A stretch of DNA of 64,000 nt from Schistocephalus solidus (lineage: Eukaryota > Platyhelminthes > Cestoda > Diphyllobothriidea > Diphyllobothriidae), in the NCBI GenBank assembly GCA_017591395.1, contig WEDG01011594.1, forward strand, positions 1 to 64,000, read 5' to 3'. A program made the translations under genes and the position numbers. Positions 24,901-33,750 of this stretch are shown here, one piece after another; the stretch's first letter is position 1; every line of letters begins with the position of its first letter. Below the pieces are notes generated by a model that searched no databases, had not been told where the DNA came from, and saw only the letters and a list, made by a program, of their open reading frames with translations.

Positions 24901-27900
24901 GGTTTTATAAACTTTTTTTACTCCTAAGAAGTTCTTTTATTTATTTAAGCGGATACCTTCTCGTCAGGCCTGTCAAGTTAGTCATATTTTGTGTAATCTT
25001 AACTTTTCCTAGAACCTTATATGATGAATGATTTTTCGAACTTTCCTGAATAAATATGCTGATAAATAATCAAAGCCTGTTTATTCATGGAATCACATTT
25101 AATTAATTACAGATGCAGAAGGAATTATCGGTTAGTTCTTTGCTACCTTAGGAACTTCAATAACTAAGATCATTTTTATAGAAAGAACTATAAAAATGAG
25201 GCAACATAAATATCATCCTAACCAGACAACATTTATTGAAATTAAGTCCTTTCTCAATCCTCGTTATCACAATTCCAAGGGTTAATATTCAGTATAACGT
25301 TTGTACATGTAAGAAGTCATGCATCCTGAAGGTCTTTCTGTCTTTTATATTTCATTTGTTAACTTATTTCTGTTATAAATATTTTACTATGTAGCATTAT
25401 ACTTGGATGCAAAATTTTCAGAATGTATTTGCTATTAATTCGTTAATCACAAATTATATCGCAAGAACGTCATTCATTGTAATACGTCGTAGCTTAAAAA
25501 GGGCAATAACTTTAAAACAAAGAACGGAAAATAATTTGTATTTTAATGATTTGCTTGCGTTTTTTTAAAAACTGACTTATTACTCCTAATAATTGCTTTA
25601 AATTTTTTAGCGGATACCTCGTCTCGCCTGTCAGGTAAGTCACATTTTGTGTACAATTTTCTATCCCGTGAACCGCATGTGAGGAATAATTTCGCAAACT
25701 TACCTAAATAAATATTCTGATAAATTATCCGAGCCTGTTTATTTCTCGTATCATATTTTAATAATTGCAGATGCAAATGAAATAATAGGTAAGTTCTTTG
25801 ATACCTTAGTTACTTTAACAAATAAAAACATTTTTATAGAAAGAAATATTAATATGCGGCAGCAGTATTATCCTCGCATCCATCCAATATAAATTGTAAG
25901 GCAGTCCTCGCTTAATCTTTGCTATAAATCGTACAGGGTTCTTTTTTTCAGTATAGCTTTTGTACAACTATGAATTTTTGCAACGTGAAGGTCTTCCTTT
26001 CTTAATATTTGATTCGCTTACTAACTTTCGAATTACTATTTTACTATATAGCTTTATAAAAGGATGGAACATTTTTTGAACGCCTTTTATATGGATTCGT
26101 AGATAAGCGGATCAAAAATTGCATCGCATGAATTTTATTCATTGTATTAAGTCGTGGATATCAAAAAGCTATTAATCTTAAACCAAGACTTAAAAATAAC
26201 TTGTAAATATTATTTTGCCTGTGGGTTTTATAAACCTTTTTACTCCTTAGAAGTTCTTTTATTTATTTAAGCGGATACCTTCTCGTCAGGCCTGTCAAGT
26301 TAGTCATATTTTGTGTAATCTTCACCTTTTCCTGGAACCTTATATGATGAATGATTTTGCGAACTTACCTGAATAAATATGCTGATAAATAATCAAAGCC
26401 TGTTTATTCATGGAATCACATTTAATTAATTACAGATGCAGAAGGAATTATCGGTACGTTCTTTGCTACCTGTGTTTCTTCAATAACAAGCATCATTTTT
26501 AAAAAAAGAACTATAACAATGAAGCAACATAAATATCCTCCTAACCAGACAACATTTATTGAAATTAAGTCCTTTCTCAATCCTCGTTATCACAATTCCA
26601 AGGGTTAATATTCAGTATAACGTTTGTACATGTAAGAAGTCATGCATCCTGAAGGTCTTCCTGTCTTTTATATTTCATTTGTTAACTTATTTCTGTTATA
26701 AATATTTTACTATGTAGCATTTTACTTGGATGCAAAATTTTCAGAATGTATTTGCTATTAATTCGTTATCACAAATTATATCGCAAGAACGTCATTCATT
26801 GTAATACGTCGTAGCTTAAAAAGGGCAATAACTTTAAAACAAAGAACGGAAAATAATTTGTATTTTAATGATTTGCTTGCGTTTTTTTAAAAACTGACTT
26901 ATTACTCCTAATAATTGCTTTAAATTTTTTAGCGGATACCTCGTCTCGCCTGTCAGGTAAGTCACATTTTGTGTACAATTTTCTATCCAGTGAACCGCAT
27001 GTTAGGAATAATTTCGCAAACTTACCTGAATAAATATTCTGATAAATTATCCGAGCCTGTTTATTTCTCGTATCATATTTAATAATTGCAGATGCAAATG
27101 AAATAATAGGTAAGTTCTTTGATACCTTAGTTACTTTAACAAATAAAAACATTTTTATAGAAAGAAATATTAATATGCGGCAACATTATTATCCTCGCAT
27201 CCGTCCAATATAAATTGTAGGGAAGTCCTCGCTTAATCTTTTCTATAAATCGTACAGGGTTCTTTTTTCAGTATAGCTTTTGTACAACTATGAATTTTTG
27301 CAACGTGAAGGTCTTCCTTTCTTAATATTTGATTCGCTTACTAACTTTCGAATTACTATTTTACTACATAGCTTTATAAAAGGATGGAACATTTTTTGAA
27401 CGCCTTTTATATGGATTCGTAGATAAGCAGATCAAAAATTGTATCGCATGAATTTTATTCATTGTATTAAGTCGTGGATACTAAAAAGCTATTTATCTTA
27501 AACCAAGACTTAAAAATAACTTGTAAATATTATTTTTCCTGTGGGTTTTATAAACTTTTTTACTCCATAGAAGTTTGTTTATTTATTTAAGCGGATACCT
27601 TCTCGTCAGGCCTGTCAAGTTAGTCATATTTTGTGTAATCTTAACTTTCCCTGGAACCTTATATGATGAATGATTTTGCGAACTTACATGAATAAATATG
27701 CTGATTTATTATCCAAGTTTTTATTTACTGGAATCATATTTAATTAATTAAAGATGCAAAAGGAACCATCTGTAAGTTATTTGATACCTTAGTTATCTCA
27801 ATAGCTACAAAGATTTTAAAGAAAGAAATATTACTATGAAGAAACATAAATATCCTCCAATCCATACAAAATGTATTGTAATTAAGAACTATCTTAATGC

Positions 27901-28808
27901 TAGCTATCAACGTTTAAGTGGTATATACTTGGAATAATTTTTATCCAGGTATAAATCTATGCAAAATGAAGGTCTTCCTTTTTGTTATATTGCATTCGTT
28001 TACTTACACTTGAAATTAATATTTTGCTATTTTGCTTGTAGCTTCCAAAGGGCTATTAATAACAAACCAAGACTTAAAAATATATTTTCAAGTATTGATT
28101 AGCTTGCGTGTCTTAAATGTCTGTTTTGTACTCCTAAGAGGTGCTCTTAATTTTTAGCTGATACCTTTTCGTCAGGCCTTTCGGGTTAGTAACATTTTGT
28201 GTTACCTTATTTTCACTGGAACTGCATTTAATGAATAATTTTGCAAACTAACCTGAATAAATATCCTGATTATTTATCTTGGCATGTTTTTCCTGGTGTC
28301 ATTTTTAATTAATTACAGATGCGAAACAAAATATCGGTTAAGTTCTTTAATATCTCATTTACTTCAATTAATAAGATCAGTTTTAATGAAAGACGTTTTA
28401 AAATGAGGCAATATAAATATCCTCTAATCCATATAACATTGATTGTAATGAACTCCTCTCTCAATCCTTGTTATCAAACTTTCAGTGGTTTATATGCAGT
28501 TTAACTTTTGTACATGTATGGAGTCATGCAACGTTAAGATCTTCCCATCTTTAATATTAAATTCGCTCACTTTTACTTAGAATTAATATTTTACTATGTA
28601 TCTTGATAGTAGGATGCAAAATTTTCAGGACGTCTTTTGTATTTATTTGCAGATAAGCGGATCACAAATTTTATCACATGAATGTCATTCATTGTATTAC
28701 GTCGTAGTTTTCAGTGGGCTCTTAAGAAAAAAATACCTAAAAACCTTAGAAAATTTGAGAAAACGCACTTTGCTTCCTTTCTTAGATTTAACAATGACTG
28801 ACGATTAA
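12106..28808 (+). CDS. Micro-exon gene (MEG), secreted protein, ~30 internal symmetric micro-exons
   Basis: Predicted spliced gene. The first exon 12106-12163 encodes the signal peptide and ends one base into a codon. Internal exons: 17525-17551, 18967-18984, 20228-20254, 20340-20396 (less sure), 20880-20906, 20986-21003, 21074-21100, 21182-21199, 21458-21475, 21761-21784, 21894-21911, 22315-22341, 22437-22451, 22608-22634, 22705-22722, 22826-22852, 22988-23005, 23651-23668, 24313-24330, 24950-24976, 25113-25130, 25611-25634, 25771-25788, 26272-26298, 26436-26453, 26933-26956, 27092-27109, 27592-27618, 27754-27771, 28158-28184, 28319-28336. The last exon starts at 28786 and stops at 28806-28808. 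Each internal exon is AG/GT-bounded, 15-57 nt, divisible by three and phase 1 at both ends; no junction codon is a stop. The product is about 263 aa. This is the flatworm MEG layout, in which exon skipping yields many secreted variants. Schistosome MEG products come from oesophageal gland and tegument; the site here is unknown. I recognise no specific family member. Confidence 0.87.
12860..13190 (-). pseudogene. Penelope-like GIY-YIG fragment (left arm)
   Basis: Reverse complement of the right arm with more damage: the core still reads as a broken VYCGQTGK, followed by small deletions and stops. It shares the outward end with the right arm but has accumulated its own indels, so the two arms have not been recently homogenised. 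Confidence 0.75.
13850..14263 (+). pseudogene. Penelope-like GIY-YIG endonuclease fragment (right arm)
   Basis: The reading passes through HPMDRVGYLDKKK and, after a frame change, IPCNSCNVVYCGQTGKSV then TRLHKHQ, VAMHTLQTGHKF and SDDWCINRHILLDPVYNN. The C-x2-C pair before the Y-C-G-Q-T-G core (in place of GIY), the following R and H, and the late E/N region fit the GIY-YIG domain fused to Penelope reverse transcriptases. The upstream part (about 13333-13850) is frameshifted, and no reverse transcriptase core is visible. Not functional as it stands. Confidence 0.8.
14441..15396. other. Intron 1 sequence, nothing seen
   Basis: AT-rich intronic sequence. No phase-compatible micro-exon with good splice sites was found by eye. 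Confidence 0.4.
15412..15708 (+). CDS. Unrecognised ORF inside MEG intron 1
   Basis: Open frame of about 99 residues after a good acceptor-like 'tttatttattatcag' at 15397-15411, ending TAG at 15706-15708. It is GC-richer than its surroundings and holds cysteine/histidine-rich C-terminal motifs (GPWQCAGLNERLLYGHC, then CHRMHQFA). It is open only when entered in phase 0, whereas the MEG exons are phase 1 and would meet a stop here. It could be an exon of another transcript, part of an unknown repeat, or chance. I do not recognise it. Confidence 0.3.
   Translation, partial: QFSADRKLNYRRKERAKYGIKNFKGDQNGQLMHMSCNTYASPILHLNTWNPNNGEILNGVSKMDEEGCEMLVGPWQCAGLNERLLYGHCLCHRMHQFA
15709..17524. other. 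Intron 1 sequence, nothing seen
   Basis: Only short frames without recognisable motifs (for example 16523-16855 minus). No supported gene. Confidence 0.4.
17525..21003 (+). CDS. MEG micro-exons 2-7 (5' unique set)
   Basis: Exon peptides, with the junction codon counted at the start of each: 17525 HAVITSILN; 18967 GKLKDL; 20228 WNKYFKAKG; 20340 GVFAIFQTLSKVRITVISY; 20880 KKGLIQFLK (EKGLIQFLK if the 57-nt exon is skipped); 20986 ENGMEL. Sizes are 27, 18, 27, 57, 27 and 18 nt. Donors are GTAAGA, GTAAGA, GTACGT, GTAATG, GTAATC and GTAAGA. The lysine and hydrophobic spacing suggests amphipathic helices. The 57-nt exon has the best acceptor (C-run then CAG) but is larger than its neighbours. Confidence 0.78.
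21074..22451 (+). CDS. MEG micro-exons 8-14 (middle unique set)
   Basis: Peptides: 21074 VKELTRISG; 21182 VDGDDI; 21458 VVLAKI; 21761 YEETYAIA; 21894 GLFTGL; 22315 VRTIIIIVR; 22437 KTMEP. Sizes are 27, 18, 18, 24, 18, 27 and 15 nt. All have AG acceptors and GTA donors (GTAATT, GTAATC, GTACGT, GTAGGC, GTACGT, GTAAGT, GTAATT). Introns are as short as 81 nt. The isoleucine run at 22315 makes a short very hydrophobic segment. Confidence 0.78.
21947..21972. repeat. (TA)n microsatellite
   Basis: Uninterrupted TA dinucleotides in the intron after the exon at 21894-21911. Confidence 0.95.
22608..23005 (+). CDS. MEG micro-exons 15-18, transition to the repeat array
   Basis: Peptides: 22608 NAAFMKYVT; 22705 DDIGKL; 22826 ASTFASRLL; 22988 DAKRIL. 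Sizes are 27, 18, 27 and 18 nt. The last two are the first members of the two exon types that recur downstream: type B (A-D-T-x-S-S-x-L-S) and type A (D/N-A-x-x-I-I). Introns are 70, 103 and 135 nt. Confidence 0.85.
23491..23514 (+). pseudogene. Dead type B micro-exon (acceptor AC instead of AG)
   Basis: A 24-nt block reading ADTSSHLL in the expected phase, with a good GTACGT donor. The base pair before it is AC, where the live copies have AG. It is very probably skipped. Confidence 0.75.
24152..24175 (+). pseudogene. Dead type B micro-exon (no acceptor, internal stop)
   Basis: Same 24-nt block as at 23491 and same AC in place of the acceptor. It now also has TAA in the MEG phase (CTT TAA) and a weakened GTTCAT donor. 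Decay after splice loss argues that the intact exons are under coding constraint. Confidence 0.78.
24796..26116 (+). repeat. MEG superunit 1 (1.32 kb, four micro-exons)
   Basis: Exons: 24950 ADTFSSGLS (27 nt), 25113 NAEGII (18), 25611 ADTSSRLS (24), 25771 DANEII (18). Together they add 29 residues without changing frame. Donors of the 27-nt exon are GTTAGT, those of the 24-nt exon GTAAGT. Nearly identical to the next superunit in both exons and introns. Confidence 0.88.
26117..27437 (+). repeat. MEG superunit 2 (1.32 kb, near-identical copy)
   Basis: Exons: 26272 ADTFSSGLS, 26436 NAEGII, 26933 ADTSSRLS, 27092 DANEII. Offsets to superunit 1 are 1321-1323 bp at every exon. Exon sequences are identical; introns differ by a small number of substitutions and single-base indels, so the duplication is recent. 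Confidence 0.9.
27438..28720 (+). repeat. MEG superunit 3 (diverged)
   Basis: Exons: 27592 ADTFSSGLS, 27754 NAKGTI (acceptor AAAG), 28158 SDTFSSGLS, 28319 DAKQNI. The type A to type A spacing is shortened to 565 bp. Similarity to the array fades at about 28720, just before the terminal exon. Confidence 0.83.
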
Positions 28809-28945
28809 CCAGGTGTTTAACTAATATAGTAAACAATTGTTAATTAATGCCCCATAACAGAAATGCGGGACTGAAATTTATATGGGTGGCTTCAATGTCA
28901 CGATATGTGTAATGTGATTTAAATAAACAGGGCTTCCATGCAAAG
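28786..28945 (+). CDS. MEG terminal exon, stop and polyadenylation signal
   Basis: A strong polypyrimidine tract 'tgcttcctttcttag' (28771-28785) precedes ATTTAAC; joined in phase 1 this reads DLTMTDD and then TAA at 28806-28808. AATAAA at 28922-28927 would give a 3' UTR of about 135-140 nt. An upstream acceptor at 28748-28749 is also in frame (adding ENLRKRTLLPFL) but has a poor pyrimidine tract. Confidence 0.75.
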
Positions 28946-31900
28946 TGAACTGAAAATTCACATCAGAGTATTAAAAACATATTAATTTATTCCCATGTAG
29001 CCACATAAAATATGGTCGATAAAATTGAGAACAGCATCTGGGTGGTCTTCTTCAATAAGAACGGTTAAATGGTGCAAGAATAATTTGAATCGCCAAAAAC
29101 GTTCAATAACCGAATAAACAATTCCGGGATAAACTTCCTTTCTGCTGACATTTTTTTATTCTTGCTAATCAGGTGCTTTTATATCATGAATAACAACGGC
29201 TGAAATACCAAAGAAATGTATTAGTTCGTTATTGACTTTAAAATAGGATTTAATTTCCCGATCAATTCCATGAACCCATTTGAATGAATAATATGATCTC
29301 ATAACCTTATTTAAAAAGACAAGCGAAACTGGAAGAATCATTACTGGTTTTTCAGCCTTTTTCATTCGGCCATAGTTTTGCAGGCATAAAGGGCCTAAAC
29401 TACGGCATTTCGGTTATTCTGCGTTTAATATTGGCTGCTGTGCGGAGACTGGCGGGGCTCGAGAGTGAGCTCCAAGTTATGTGGCTAACGTAATCGATGA
29501 GCTGGTCTACACCACTTTTAAATAAGACATTTTCTTGTGAAAATGTCAATCCAACATATTCCAGTTTCTTAGTAAGGAAATTAACAATGATAAACCTGTC
29601 TTTTTGAAGTCAGAAGTCTGCTCCGTAAATAAAAAATGTAAATCTTTTAAAAATTAATTGATATAAATTACAGGCATTCATCATATATTCAACAGTTCAT
29701 GTGCAAAAATAAGCTCTATCACCACCTGTTGGGTAAATATTTTTCCTGCTATGGAACAATACGGTTCCTCTATAGATAGGAAAAATAAAAAGGCATATGT
29801 GCTTGAGGGTATAAGAAATGTTCGAAAAAGCCAAGCAAATTTTGTGAAAGGAACAGAAGCTTGCTCGGAACTATTGCAGATTGTTTGACGTTAATTCATT
29901 ATTCCATTAACACTTCCTTGAAATCCAGTGTTGAGCATTTTAATCTTGAGACACTAAATAAATTTTTTTCTTAAAATATATTTTAAAATGAACACAAAAT
30001 GTACTTATTTTATCTAGCGAGGAATACACATAAGTTTGAAATAATGTTCTTAATTTTTAACTTTTAGCAGCGGCTTTTAAATTCCCGTGGTAAATACCAC
30101 TCACACCTGAATTTTACATTCAGTGAAATACAATATATGGCCTTTGTTTTTGTTTAAAATTTTACCAATTGTGTACAATTTGTTTTGAAATGCCTCTTTG
30201 GCAAGCGCATATTTCCTGTCAATAAAGTTTTGTGAGTTCAATATATCTTCATAGTAATATGGTAAATAAATTGCGTATCGATAAGAAAATTATGGCATTT
30301 CGATAAGCCTCGAAAACGGCGTAATATGCAATATATTGAACAAATAAATGTTTAGAAATCCTATAAATGGCAAAAAATCCCTCTGGCATTTCGTAAGAAC
30401 AACTGATATTTAGTAATAAGAACCTAGTAATTCGTGGGACAACGCATAGCTTCTGAATTGTATAAGCCACAAGTTCGTACTCTTACCCTCACATCGAAAA
30501 TAAAGCATGCATTTCTACCACTTCCACACTGAAGACATTTGAGCCTCACAGTCTTCTACAATTATATACTGCTCTGACAATGTTTACATATGAACATATA
30601 CCGGACTGAAAACAAAATTTCCAAAATTAATATACGACTACCTACTGTTCGAATATGGTACTATGTGAAATTCCAGGCCAAGGCCAGATACCACAAATGC
30701 TTTCTTCAAAGTAAAATAAATTATTCTTCCTTCGAAATAGTTCCTAACAGTAATTTTGAAATTTCTTTTGCGCATTCGAAACCTTCTCAACGTTAACACA
30801 TTACACAGACATGTGGCGAGTAAACATGAAAGGACTTAAGCCAGAAGTGAATAGATTCAGGGAAATCATCGAAAATATCTCAGGTCGCTACCATCTACCT
30901 CATAAATTGGTTAGTAGAAAATATTTGAAGTTCCCATATATCCACGTGTTTAAAGAAAGCATAAGAGAAGTGGGCTTGATAATCGCTCCCCCCATTTGCA
31001 TACTCACGAAAGTCTCATTTATCTTATAACCACCAGCTTAAGCATCTTTCGTGGCTTATTCATAAAACAAACTTCTAGTTTGGTTTATCCTTTTCACAGA
31101 CGACATCTTCTGAAGCTAAATTTTGTGATTTTACATATCAATTTAGTGCCATCAGATTTTAAAATATTGCGTTCAGCTTCAAACTAGGGCATAAATTTAT
31201 TGGAACCCGTAATCGTGCTTCTGACTTAATAAGTAACTCTTCAGTTAATGTGTTATTAGGATGCACTGGATTGCAATTTTGAAAAAAACCAAGCAACGTC
31301 TGCACATACTGTTTGATGGGCGTTATGCGGATCGTTATCCGTGAAAATGTGGTCACCCGTGTGGGAATTTGGCATGATGATTGCTGTCCCACCTGGATCA
31401 CCGATTTTGGCATTGGAAAAACATGTTTCCATAAGCGTTCCACAGGTGGCGGATTTCTTTGACCAAGTTAAGTCTCATCACCGAAGGTGGTTTCGGGAGG
31501 TCCCAGCACTTTTCACTTGGGAAACCTCATGAACTTTTCTATCCAAAGGTGCATCACGCAAATTTCACTTGAGGTTTTGATTTCCTCAAAAGTATCCTTT
31601 TAGAAATTCAAAAAATATATACCAACTTTCCCTTAGAAGGTTTTTCTAACGGATCTGACTTTAAGTGTGGATGAGATCCTTCCGGCTAGAGAGAGAGTCG
31701 CTTCCTGTGCTACTTAACTGACACCCCTTATTGCAGGGGGGGCTTATTATCCGTTGTATGACTGTTTTGTGAATCGGAGTCCCCTTATTGAGGCAGCTGT
31801 GTGGCACCTAGCAGGAAGCTTCATAATTTAATATTAACTAGGACTGGCACTAGGTGTTCAAATCAAGCAAACTACACGACCTTTGTTCTTCAAACCCAAG

Positions 31901-33480
31901 TCTACTGGAATAGCTCTTTTGGGCTCACATCTCACGAAGAGTGAAAACACTGTCATGTGTACCTGAGGAATACGGAGTTGTGTCATTAAATAGGTAGTAC
32001 TCACTTGGCACACCCACTATGGGGAAGGCGTAAATAAATTGATAAGAGATTCACCTGAGAAGGTTTTTAAAGTTGCTGACAGTTCATAGTAACGTGTTTC
32101 TTCGTTAGTGTAGGGAGAAAAATGAAAGCGAGGAGAAATAATATCAGTTAGCCACACTCAGAACACAGAGACAGTCAGCGCCGTAAGTTTCAGCTTCCAT
32201 CAAAAGACAACTGATTTCTCTGTCCATACGCAACATGCTGGTGCGCTACTTTTTAGCGTACAAAGGTCCCGATGAGTCAGTTTTTTTAACTTCGTTTTAG
32301 GTTTTCGTTTATATTACCCCTGGAAAGTATGTTCGGCTTGGAGACCAACCTGGCGCTAGCCTTTCAGGTTCATTTTGCAGAATGGCAATAGAAAAAGAAT
32401 TGCTTTCATTTAACTACATGTTACTCGCACTGTTCGTTGCTGCTAATCGGTTACAATAGCTTTTTACTTGGTTTCATGCCAAAGGAAAACAAGGTTTCGA
32501 ATATATTTACCTGAAAACATCCAGTCTAGCGTGTGCAAACAGAATTTAAATTTTTTGAATGGTTTCAATTTTCCTGTTTTTTGCTCATTGGGTTTGAAGG
32601 CCGCTGTGTTATTTCCTATGTAACTTGCGCTTTGAACTTCCACACTTTAAAAATTAAATAACCTAAGCAGAATTTGAACTTTCGGGTAGCAAAGTATAAA
32701 TTGGACCAACGCGCAACTCACCATTTCTGCACCAACATGCTGTGGAGTACACACTCGGACTACGAAGGTCTATATGTCGTATTGATATTGCTATATTATG
32801 CGAAGCAGGTGGTAGTTTAATTGAATATATATTCTTGGTTGTTTTTGGCAAACACTTGACGTAGAAATTTATGAGTAACAAGTTTTCATCCCAACGGTCT
32901 TGTTTGTAGTTGCAGAGCCGGTCGGAGGATTTTTCCCAGTGTGCCCTATTTAGTGCTAACAGAATACTTTTCGATAAGTTTCAGAACGTCCAGCAGGTGA
33001 TAAAATTTGAAGCAAAGTGCAAGACGTAGACGATGCATAACGGAAGTCTTCAAACTGGCATGTGAAAGTGTACGTGACTCGGCAGTAACGCAAACGATTG
33101 GCAAATTTGATGCTTCCTTGATAACGTGTTTACTTTACTTTATTTTTTCGTTTACTTGAAACTACTTCAATGTCTTTTTACAATGAACTTAAATTGCTTT
33201 TGCTGGGCCTTTTCTGAGTTCACTTCGATCAATATTACCCTACTTTACCCTATTTTACTTTTTGAAACCTGGTTAAAGAATAAATAAGTGCTCAAAGCGT
33301 GTCCAGAATATTATATGTTAAACTTTGTGAAGGCTTAGATACCAACATTGTGCTTTTGTGATCTTCAGTAGACCAGATCGGTTAGCACTACCCTCGTATG
33401 AGTCGGAATTAAGTTTCCATGTACTTTACGTTCATAAATTAATGCAAACCTCCGTTTTACAGTGTACTTAGTTTAACTTG
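28946..33480. other. Intergenic, no gene supported
   Basis: Short frames on both strands (29165-29365 minus, 30590-30796, 30811-31029, 31341-31532 and others) lack motifs. About 29395-29520 contains a fragment like the 3' tail of the tRNA-derived SINE at 49760 ('ggctgctg', 'ggggctcgag'). A possible 12-nt micro-exon lies at 32985-32996, too short to trust. Confidence 0.4.
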
Positions 33481-33560
33481 CTTCGAATTTCATATATAAA
33501 CGTTATCCTTGAACATAACATTTTGCCATTTTTAGAAGACTAATTTTCCTTTGATTTTAG

Positions 33561-33736
33561 AAATGAAAAGGAAGACGAAGATGGAAAAAAAGAAGGAAGG
33601 TAGTGCTATTCATAATATTCATAAGTCTCTGTCTCGGTATATTGGTAAGGTCGATATCATTTGTTTATATGTATAAGCATTTTAAAAAATGATATTTTCC
33701 TTTCTTTAGATAGCTGTGGATATAAAAAAGATACTT
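33561..33736 (+). other. Candidate lysine-rich micro-exon plus terminal exon
   Basis: After a pyrimidine-rich 'ttttcctttgattttag', a 39-nt block (33561-33599) in phase 1 reads KMKRKTKMEKKKE and ends at a GTAGTG donor. After 'ttttcctttctttag' at 33709, sequence entered in the same phase reads DSCGYKKDT, then TAG. The two fit together like the end of a second MEG-type gene, but no signal-peptide exon or polyA signal was found, so this is speculative. Confidence 0.25.
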
Positions 33737-33750
33737 AGCAGAATTTTCTG

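Noticed and set aside
28750..28808. Longer terminal MEG exon starting at 28750
   Set aside because: In frame, but its acceptor lacks a pyrimidine tract; the site at 28785 is far stronger and restores the usual GAT junction codon.
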